6,337 nucleotides of DNA from Bacillota bacterium (lineage in GTDB: Bacteria; Bacillota; DTU025). Both the position numbers and the translations under genes were made by a program. Under the pieces are notes generated by a model. It was not told where the DNA came from, did no database searches, and worked only from the letters and a program-made list of their open reading frames with translations. Within the stretch, counting starts at the first letter, position 1. The number at the start of each line of letters is the position of its first letter. The stretch is from NCBI GenBank assembly GCA_012842765.1, contig DUWJ01000158.1, positions 1-6,337 of the forward strand, in the 5' to 3' direction. Shown one piece after another: positions 1 through 5,188 of this stretch.

Positions 1-292
1 CACGCTTTTCCTGATTGCCCGGAGATTCGGCACAACAGTTCAGGCAATTATGTCTGCAAACAACCTGACAAGCACGAACATATATGTTGGACAGAGACTT
101 CGCATACCCGGAGGTCCGCGGACTGCCGCGCAGATGAGAGCTCAGAGCGGAGCATCCGAATATGTCGTTCAGCCAGGAGACACATTGCACTCAATATCGG
201 CAGCATTCGGCATTCCAGTGGAGGCAATAATCGCAGCAAATACCATGATCAGCAGCGACATATACCCCGGCCAGCTCTTGCGTATGCCATAA
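1..292 (+). CDS. LysM-repeat protein, C-terminal fragment (5' end outside window)
   Basis: The frame is open from the left edge to the TAA at 290-292, giving 96 visible residues; the true start lies outside the window and the internal ATG at 50 falls inside a domain, so it is not a start. Two LysM motifs are visible. The first is cut by the edge (residues 1-36, from TLFLIARRFG to VGQRLRIP). The second is complete (residues 54-96, from YVVQPGDTL to PGQLLRMP) and carries the usual GDTL, a hydrophobic helix, the AN turn and the PGQ-L-IP ending. A glycine/proline/alanine-rich linker (37-53) joins them. LysM domains bind N-acetylglucosamine-containing glycans such as peptidoglycan, so the protein probably acts at the cell wall. 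No catalytic domain is visible; one could lie upstream. The protein ends right after the second LysM. Identification of the domain is secure, the overall role is not. Confidence 0.9.
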   Translation, partial: TLFLIARRFGTTVQAIMSANNLTSTNIYVGQRLRIPGGPRTAAQMRAQSGASEYVVQPGDTLHSISAAFGIPVEAIIAANTMISSDIYPGQLLRMP

Positions 293-305
293 AAGGAGCA
301 AACGA

Positions 306-626
306 GTGATACGGTGAGTTCGCAATGGTATGGGGAAGCATAGCGTTTCTTCGGCACAACCCGACGAGCACTCCCGCGGACAAGCAGGGCATCCGCTGAT
401 GGGATTGATCGTAGATCAGCAGAACATCTTTGCAGCACTCCCAAAGTGGATGGAATGACTCTGGAGAAACTACAGGAGTTTTATGCTGTTTGGCGTCCCA
501 ACGGTTTTGGACCAGCCTATTCACTAGATTCTTACATCCGCCTTCAGCCCGGAGGCCTCAGATTCAAGCTACGGCTTCCGCGCCATTGAACGGGCCAAAA
601 GCAAAGGGATACACATGGGGTTGTAA
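306..626 (+). pseudogene. possible decayed gene downstream of the LysM gene (unidentified)
   Basis: A good ribosome binding site (AAAGGAG, 291-297, overlapping the LysM stop) is followed eight bases later by GTG at 306, but that frame meets TGA at 315, TGA at 456 and TAG at 525 before ending at TAA 624-626. Between the stops the same frame reads as ordinary protein, for example LIVDQQNIFAALPKWME before 456 and YGFRAIERAKSKGIHMGL before 624. A second frame starting at ATG 455 gives a 44-residue open frame to 589 (MTLEKLQEFYAVWRPNGFGP...), overlapping the first by ATGA. The pattern could be a gene broken by point changes and frameshifts. I recognise no family; the AIERAKSKGI segment only vaguely recalls the glycoside-hydrolase-like domains sometimes joined to LysM. 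It may instead be non-coding sequence that happens to look like this. Confidence 0.25.
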
Positions 627-681
627 ATACGGATCTTGATTTCGCAGAGCGATGGACAAGAGACTGCTCAAGCTTATCCGG

Positions 682-717
682 CGAGGTAGGAGGGCGGACA
701 GACCGCCCCCCTACTCG
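682..717. terminator. strong GC-rich hairpin between convergent genes
   Basis: Left arm 682-697 and right arm 703-717 pair over about 15 base pairs with one bulged G (in the GG at 685-686) and one A-C mismatch (691), around a five-base loop (ACAGA, 698-702). It lies between the plus-strand LysM region and the minus-strand porin gene, which ends 56 bases away, so it may stop transcription from both sides. The plus-strand side is followed only by ATTCTT, and the minus-strand side has no T-run, so it is not a textbook intrinsic terminator in either direction. Confidence 0.6.
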
Positions 718-772
718 ATTCTTCAGTGATTCCGCCCAGTCCGCGGATCACGAAGCTTGCCGGTGATCGATA

Positions 773-2095
773 CTAGAACTCCACTTCCATACCGGCGTAG
801 ACCATGTTGGTGTTGAGGTCGTTGCACGAGTAGCCGAGCTTGACACCGCAAGGCGCGCCATACTCGATGCCCAACTCGCGCCCAGGCTTTCCAGTCGCAG
901 GCTTCGTATCGTACAGTGCCGACACCTTTATGCCCTTCAACACTGAAACATCTGCGTCCACAGAGGCTTTCGCAATATGCCTGGTTTCCGCAAGTGAAAA
1001 ATCAGGCATCGCTGCATTATAGCTGGCGCTTATCAGCATATTGGGCAGCACCTCGCGCTCTTTCATGGCTATGCCGAGCGTAGTGGTGTTGTGGGTCTCG
1101 ATCTTCTCTCCCATGGTCTGTGTCACCTTGTGGCCGGCTGTAAGATCGAACCCCGAGATAGCAGTTCCTACCGTAGCGCCGATGGAACGCCCGTCATCGA
1201 GCTTGCCGTCGTCGTCATCGCCGAGAATCTCGCCGTTAAGAGCCACGTCGAATCCGGCGTATGATGTGGCAAGGCCAGCGGTGACAGCGGCTTTCCCCTG
1301 CTCACCGTCGACTGGGTTGCCCTCTTCCATCCACCTGTAAGTGGGATTGAAGGCAAGGTCTGTGCTGCGATAACCAGCCGTGGCTATCACATCCAGCGGA
1401 AGATATGGAACCTTAGCGGCCGCATTGGCCCTGATTGCCGCTGCCTTCGTATTGGTCTGTGCAGCATAGGTTGCGTCAAGCGCGAGGCCCGGAATCGGCG
1501 TCGCAATGGCGTAGGCTGCGTAATCCAGTTCATCGTCTCCGACCTTCACTGCTGAAGCATCAACAGCCACGTTGGCTACTCCAGCCGCTACGCGAGCGCC
1601 CCTGGCGCGGATTCCCTTGTCGAATCCGTGGAACACGCCAGCCTCGACAGGTCCATAAGCAATGCCAGAAACTGACATCCCGTTCAGAGCCTCCGTAGAG
1701 AGTATGAACGGAGAGTATGCAAGTTCCAGATCTCCAAGCCTGCTTGTTACAGCTGGACCATCAGTCCAGTAAGGACCGACTGCCTCGAGATACGCCCTTC
1801 TTATCGCTCCCGGTACTGGATCACCGTTCTCTACGGGCTTGGGCGCCATGCCACAGCCGTTCTTCTCAGCTATCAGCCACGGATTGAATTCAATCACGCC
1901 GGTGATAGTCTGGCTGCCTATGGGCCCAACGTTCAAGTTGAGTTTGAGATTCGTCTCGGCGCTGGGAGTATCGGCGCCAAAGTCATACATCATCTTGCTG
2001 TCGAGCTTCCCGCCGACACTGACGTTCGCGGCTGCGACAGGCAGTGCCACGGTTGCAATCATAGCTGCTGCAAGTATCACTGCAAGCTTTTTCAT
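773..2095 (-). CDS. outer-membrane beta-barrel (porin-like) protein with signal peptide
   Basis: This gene encodes 440 residues. Residues 1-23 are a classic Sec signal peptide: MKK, a hydrophobic run (LAVILAAAMIATVAL), then PVAAA with likely cleavage after A23. The mature protein is rich in Gly, Ala, Asp, Ser and Thr. It shows many alternating strand-like segments, such as VSVGGKLDSKMMYDF (25-39) and MLISASYNAAMPDFSLAE (353-370), and ends in VYAGMEVEF. The terminal Phe preceded by alternating hydrophobic residues is the usual signature of barrels inserted by the BAM machinery. The segment YLEAVGPYW...SRLGDLELAYSPF (102-130) may be a conserved strand/loop region. An acidic stretch at 293-301 (DDDDGKLDD) looks like a surface loop and could bind cations. 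Cysteines are few (81, 416, 424). I see no SLH domain and no enzyme motif. Start: the frame stays open upstream to 2170, but the signal peptide and the AAGGGGG site seven bases before 2095 decide for 2095. Substrate and exact family are unknown; a diffusion channel or structural barrel is likely. Confidence 0.8.
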   Translation of the reverse strand: MKKLAVILAAAMIATVALPVAAANVSVGGKLDSKMMYDFGADTPSAETNLKLNLNVGPIGSQTITGVIEFNPWLIAEKNGCGMAPKPVENGDPVPGAIRRAYLEAVGPYWTDGPAVTSRLGDLELAYSPFILSTEALNGMSVSGIAYGPVEAGVFHGFDKGIRARGARVAAGVANVAVDASAVKVGDDELDYAAYAIATPIPGLALDATYAAQTNTKAAAIRANAAAKVPYLPLDVIATAGYRSTDLAFNPTYRWMEEGNPVDGEQGKAAVTAGLATSYAGFDVALNGEILGDDDDGKLDDGRSIGATVGTAISGFDLTAGHKVTQTMGEKIETHNTTTLGIAMKEREVLPNMLISASYNAAMPDFSLAETRHIAKASVDADVSVLKGIKVSALYDTKPATGKPGRELGIEYGAPCGVKLGYSCNDLNTNMVYAGMEVEF

Positions 2096-2102
2096 GTTTG
2101 TT

Positions 2103-2109
2103 CCCCCTT
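2103..2109 (-). promoter_or_regulatory. ribosome binding site that fixes the porin start
   Basis: On the minus strand AAGGGGG stands seven bases before the ATG at 2095. It selects this start over the in-frame ATG at 2170, which would put 25 charged and polar residues before the signal peptide. Confidence 0.7.
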
Positions 2110-2166
2110 GGTTACTTCGTATAGTGCCGCATTTGCTGTTATGATGTGTTCGTCTATAGCTGCGTC

Positions 2167-2304
2167 TCATTGTTGTGGCACATATAGTTGCTCCGATGTG
2201 TGCTGCGTCTCGCTGTTAGCCGGGGAAGTGTCCATGTTGCCTTCCTCTGCATACACAGCGTTGCTGCTTAGTATGGCGCCCTGGAACATGGGCTTTCGAG
2301 CTAT
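2167..2304 (-). CDS. possible small protein (45 residues) with non-canonical or mutated start
   Basis: A very strong Shine-Dalgarno sequence (minus strand 2324 to 2313) is followed ten bases after its GGAGG core by ATA at 2304-2302. The ATA codon opens a frame to TGA at 2169-2167, reading [I/M]ARKPMFQGAILSSNAVYAEEG and then a Ser/Thr/Gln/Glu-rich tail ending QLYVPQQ. The other two frames after the site have no usable start codon, and one stops at once. If ATA does not serve as a start, the candidates are ATG at 2289 (40 residues, 25 bases from the core) or ATG at 2337 (56 residues, no ribosome site of its own). The product has no recognisable domain and no clear membrane segment. Its stop overlaps an ATG at 2170 (ATGA) that is in frame with the porin gene. 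It could be a real small gene, a leader peptide or a gene that lost its start by an ATG-to-ATA change. Confidence 0.35.
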   Translation of the reverse strand: MARKPMFQGAILSSNAVYAEEGNMDTSPANSETQHTSEQLYVPQQ

Positions 2305-2312
2305 CGGGGGTG

Positions 2313-2324
2313 CACCTCCTTTCT
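2313..2324 (-). promoter_or_regulatory. near-perfect Shine-Dalgarno sequence, 12 bases
   Basis: The minus strand reads AGAAAGGAGGTG, complementary over 12 bases to the usual 3' end of bacterial 16S rRNA (CACCTCCTTTCT on the plus strand). A chance match of this length in a window this size is improbable, so it probably serves translation of the small frame downstream. GGAGG can also pair with the CCCCC just after it across a TGCA loop (one mismatch), and flanking GGGCGAG and CTCGAAAGCCC (2290-2329) can close a second stem, so access to the site may be modulated. The structural part is tentative. Confidence 0.5.
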
Positions 2325-2362
2325 CGCCCCTCACCATGGCAAAGGCATCATATTGCGGTCGC

Positions 2363-2407
2363 GAACAGGCGGGGTCGCGGTATTCGCCTCGGCATCATCG
2401 CCTGTTC
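2363..2407. repeat. 9-bp inverted repeat upstream of the small frame
   Basis: GAACAGGCG (2363-2371) and CGCCTGTTC (2399-2407) are perfect inverted copies separated by 27 bases. This could be a hairpin in a leader RNA or a protein-binding site. One such pair is expected by chance in a window this long, so the assignment is weak; its place upstream of the SD site on the minus strand is the only supporting context. Confidence 0.25.
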
Positions 2408-2994
2408 TGCAATATCAATTCTAGTTTGTGAGCGTTGTTCCTGCAGGTAAAGGCGGGTTTGAACAGGTGTAAGTTGTGGGTACGGAGGTATCTGTGACAT
2501 ATATTGCTGCGTATTGGCAAAATTCTTCGCGTCAACTGGTAAAAACAAGTCTCAAAAAGTGCTTGACCCCTCTTCGGCAGCTAGGGTCTGAGCCATACGC
2601 AACAAAGACTCCTTGGCCACGCAGAGGATACTCGGGAATTGCTCGGCACCGCCTGGTCTCCTGTTGCAGCGCTGGGGAATATGGCACAATTGCCGTTACG
2701 CTGACGGAGCAACGACGTAGCTGGAAATCGTCAATCTTTGAAGCAAGTGTCGATGATCTCGGAAATACCTTGAGGAAGAGAACATGCAGCAGGGCCTGTG
2801 CGTTCTGCAAATAATGAAAAGGGCTGAGCGTCCGGTTGACCAGAAAGACAGCGTTGTACCGGTTCTTTGGCCTTAGAATCGGCGCAAGCCAATCATACGA
2901 TCTGAAGGCAACCCCTGGTCAAGTTTTGCGCTATCGCCACACTCGCATCCCACCTGTCGGGCTACAGCCATTTGGGGGTGCTCAAATGCTCCAC

Positions 2995-3031
2995 GGGTCG
3001 TTTCGCCTGCAACGAAAGATGGGCCTGACCC
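2995..3031. repeat. imperfect REP-like hairpin
   Basis: GGGTC (2995-2999) pairs with GACCC (3027-3031), and TTTCG (3001-3005) pairs with CGAAA (3013-3017) around a CCTGCAA loop. Nine unpaired bases (3018-3026) lie on the right side against one on the left. The octamer TGACCCCT at the right end (3026-3033) recurs at 2564-2571. The layout resembles a degenerate mobile palindrome, but each stem is short and no transposase is nearby. Confidence 0.25.
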
Positions 3032-3125
3032 CTACCCAGCGTCAGCACGGTTTTCTGCAGCCGTCCCACCCTATCTCGTTTGGAGCGCCCTATCCAACCC
3101 GGGCCGCCACGGTCTCGCCCCTACG

Positions 3126-3165
3126 ACAAAGCGCGGACCCCTGCTACGGCGATAGGGATCCGCGC
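3126..3165 (-). terminator. probable intrinsic terminator of the argF operon
   Basis: On the minus strand GCGCGGATCCC pairs with GGGTCCGCGC (3165-3155 with 3140-3131; ten base pairs, one bulged base at 3158) around a 14-base loop, and TTTGT follows directly. It begins 27 bases after the argF stop. The T-run is short, so termination may be partial. Confidence 0.6.
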
Positions 3166-3191
3166 CCCGATTATCCTTCTCAAACACCAGA

Positions 3192-4160
3192 TCAGCTCAT
3201 AACCAACGCAAGTATGGCTTTCTGAACGTGCAATCTGTTTTCGGCTTCGTCCCAAATAGCCGAATGAGACCCCTCCATAACCTCATGGGTGATCTCCTCG
3301 CCACGGTGTGCAGGAAGGCAGTGCAGCACAATACAATCAGGATTGGCTGCATCCACAATTTCCTGATCGATGCAGTATCCTTGGAAGTCCTTCTTTCTCT
3401 TTTCCTGCTCCGCTTCCATCCCCATGCTCGCCCATACATCCGTATATAGGATATCGGCTCCTCGAGCCGCCTCCTTCGGATCGCGCACAACCTCGAGCCT
3501 AGCACCGGTGGCAACTGCATCGGCCTTTGCAGCCTCCATTACGGCAGCATCGGGCTGGTATTGATCGGGGCATGCGCACGTAACATGCATCCCCAGTTTG
3601 GCGCCGGCATACATCAAGGAATGAACCATATTGTTTCCATCGCCTATATACGTAAGCTTGCGGCCTCTGAGATCCCCAAATCTTTCGATTCCGGTAAACA
3701 CATCGGCCATCACCTGGCACGGATGGAGCAAGTCGGTAAGTCCATTGATGACGGGAATGGATGCCCATTCAGCCAATTCAACAACTTCATCGTGGCCAAA
3801 AGTCCTGATCATTATGGCGTCAAGGTAGCGCGACAACACCCGCGCTGTGTCAGGCACAGGTTCACCCCGCTTGATCTGAAGATCGTTTGAACTGAGAAAA
3901 AGGCCATAACCGCCCAGCTGCCATATGGCCGTCTCAAACGAGACCCTCGTTCGCGTCGATGGTTTCAAGAATATCATGCCTAACGTCTTTCCCTCGAGGA
4001 GATGATGGCGCACCCCCGCCTTCTGCTCTGCCTTGAGAAGCGCCGACAATTCCATGACCCGCATTATCTGCTCACTAGTGAAATCATGAATTGATAGGAA
4101 GTCCTTCCCTGAAAAGCTGCGCCCAAGCTCGTCGTAGAGTAGTTGATGAGCCTTTGTCAT
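3192..4160 (-). CDS. argF: ornithine carbamoyltransferase
   Basis: The enzyme joins carbamoyl phosphate and L-ornithine to give citrulline and phosphate, a cytoplasmic step of arginine biosynthesis. The 322 residues match the family's usual length. The carbamoyl-phosphate-binding STRTR motif is at 68-72 (KPSTRTRVSFE), HPCQ at 146-149, DVWASMG at 241-247 (the SMG loop that contacts ornithine) and HCLPAHRGEE at 280-289 with the catalytic Cys 281. These point to true OTCase rather than aspartate or acetylornithine carbamoyltransferase. Start: the frame is open upstream to 4271, but that would run through the end of the radical SAM gene and add 37 residues unlike the family. ATG 4160 gives MTKAHQLLYDELG, follows GGCGGTGG, and lies 13 bases after the upstream stop. 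It is the last gene of the operon. An anabolic role is likely, since no arginine deiminase or carbamate kinase gene is in view; the catabolic form cannot be excluded from sequence alone. Confidence 0.96.
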   Translation of the reverse strand: MTKAHQLLYDELGRSFSGKDFLSIHDFTSEQIMRVMELSALLKAEQKAGVRHHLLEGKTLGMIFLKPSTRTRVSFETAIWQLGGYGLFLSSNDLQIKRGEPVPDTARVLSRYLDAIMIRTFGHDEVVELAEWASIPVINGLTDLLHPCQVMADVFTGIERFGDLRGRKLTYIGDGNNMVHSLMYAGAKLGMHVTCACPDQYQPDAAVMEAAKADAVATGARLEVVRDPKEAARGADILYTDVWASMGMEAEQEKRKKDFQGYCIDQEIVDAANPDCIVLHCLPAHRGEEITHEVMEGSHSAIWDEAENRLHVQKAILALVMS

Positions 4161-4173
4161 CTTTCCACCGCCT

Positions 4174-5181
4174 TCAATATTTGTTTCCGGCGCTCTCGCC
4201 CCCAGCAAGCCTAACAGGAATCTTGTGGCCACATTTGGGACACGAGACTCCTTCAAGTCGAACAGTGACACAGGCGAATCCGCGCCTCTCTATTAGTAGC
4301 TCTCCGCAGTTGGGGCAGACCGTATCGCTGCCGCCAGGGATGCTGGCATTCCCTACATACACATAATTCAGTCGTCTCTTGGCCACCTCCACACATTTCT
4401 CCATTGTTGCCATGGGCGTTGGCGGCTCGTTCATCCTATAGCTAGGAAAATACCTCGATATGTGCAACGGAATCTCCGGCGAAAGGCTTGCAACCCACGA
4501 AGCAAGTTGTTCCATCTCTTCTGGAGAATCGTTATAGCCTGGCACTACCAACGTAGTCAATTCGAGATGGCAACCTGATTCGTACACAGCACGAATCGTT
4601 GAGATTACCGGCGCGAGAGTTCCTCCGCACACTTTCCGGTAATACTCATCATCGTATCCTTTGAGATCGACATTGATCGCATCAACGTAAGGCAATATTC
4701 CCGCCAATGGCTCAGGGTTGATGTAGCCGTTTGTGACGAGGATATTGGAAAGCCCGATCTCGTGCACGAGTTTAGCGCAATCATACACAAATTCGTACCA
4801 AACGAAAGGCTCAGAGTAGGTGTAAGCAACACCAACTGACTGCTCCCGCATGCTTTCTGCCAAGTCCGCCAACTGGTCGGGAGTAAAGAATCTGGATTCT
4901 GCGTGTCGTTGCGATATTGCCCAGTTTTGGCAGTATCTACATGACAGGTTGCAACCGAACGTCCCCACAGACAAGACTCCCGAGCCTGGCATGAAATGAT
5001 ACAGAGGCTTCTTCTCTATAGGGTCTATCGCCATAGAAGTGATAGCGCCGTAGTTCTTCGGAATGATCCGTCCCCCGATCATGGTCCGAACCCGGCATGC
5101 TCCCGTTGCACCCTCTTGAAGCTTGCATCTACGGGGACACAGCTCACAAATACCGAGCGAATCTTCTACCCTGGCATGCAT
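4174..5181 (-). CDS. amrS: AmmeMemoRadiSam system radical SAM enzyme
   Basis: This 335-residue protein has the radical SAM cluster motif C-NLS-C-RY-C (Cys 77, 81, 84), which holds the [4Fe-4S] cluster that cleaves S-adenosylmethionine. Before it comes a Cys-rich N-terminus (CELCPRRC, Cys 12, 15, 19, plus Cys 29) and the block AIDPIEKKPLYHFMPGS (51-67), both typical of this family and related to pyruvate-formate-lyase-activating-type proteins. Further blocks are YTYSEPFVWYEF (120-131), ILVTNGYINPEPL (147-159) and INVDLKGYDDEYY (169-181). The C-terminus has two CxxC pairs (289/292 and 314/317), a probable zinc ribbon. The substrate is unknown. ATG 5181 lies seven bases after the stop of the Memo/AMMECR1 gene with AGAGAGG just before it (close spacing), so translational coupling is likely. 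Length and motifs look intact. Family membership is firm; the reaction is not known. Confidence 0.93.
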   Translation of the reverse strand: MHARVEDSLGICELCPRRCKLQEGATGACRVRTMIGGRIIPKNYGAITSMAIDPIEKKPLYHFMPGSGVLSVGTFGCNLSCRYCQNWAISQRHAESRFFTPDQLADLAESMREQSVGVAYTYSEPFVWYEFVYDCAKLVHEIGLSNILVTNGYINPEPLAGILPYVDAINVDLKGYDDEYYRKVCGGTLAPVISTIRAVYESGCHLELTTLVVPGYNDSPEEMEQLASWVASLSPEIPLHISRYFPSYRMNEPPTPMATMEKCVEVAKRRLNYVYVGNASIPGGSDTVCPNCGELLIERRGFACVTVRLEGVSCPKCGHKIPVRLAGGESAGNKY

Positions 5182-5188
5182 AGCCTCT

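Larger units (their letters stand above)
2338..3125. other. gene-poor stretch, no assignable gene
   Basis: No frame here matches a family I know. On the minus strand, 2348-2548 gives a 66-codon frame from TTG at 2548 (NFANTQQYMSQIPPYPQL, then LYLQEQRSQTRIDIAEQAMM) that is protein-like but has no ribosome site. It continues upstream past a TGA at 2554-2552 as RMAQTLAAEEGSSTF, which suggests a broken gene. Longer open frames at 2476-2814 and 2836-3225 (plus) and 2532-2810 (minus) have basic, Cys/Arg/Ser-rich translations typical of non-coding sequence. I found no tRNA-like cloverleaf, no transposase fragment and no convincing promoter for the porin gene, although TATGAT (minus, 2352-2347) could be a -10 element without a recognisable -35. 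Confidence 0.4.

Noticed and set aside
430..639. 69-codon plus-strand open frame
   Set aside because: Composition is non-protein-like, no ribosome site, and it competes with the two more plausible frames described in the pseudogene entry.
741..769. second small hairpin (GATCAC/GTGATC) just after the porin stop
   Set aside because: Only six base pairs with a long loop and no T-run; the 682-717 hairpin is far stronger.
2159..2211. direct repeat GCTGCGTCTC (2159-2168 and 2202-2211)
   Set aside because: Ten-base repeats are expected several times by chance in a window of this size and no further copies are present.
2476..2814. 112-codon plus-strand open frame and the opposing 92-codon frame (2532-2810)
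   Set aside because: Both are low-complexity, basic and unlike any known family, they shadow each other, and neither has a ribosome site.
2836..3225. 129-codon plus-strand open frame
   Set aside because: The translation is Arg/Pro/Ser-rich with no domain, it runs over the argF end and crosses the terminator hairpin; no ribosome site.
4161..4271. argF start further upstream at 4271
   Set aside because: It would overlap the radical SAM gene by about 100 bases and add 37 residues unlike the family; ATG 4160 has a ribosome site and fits the usual N-terminus.
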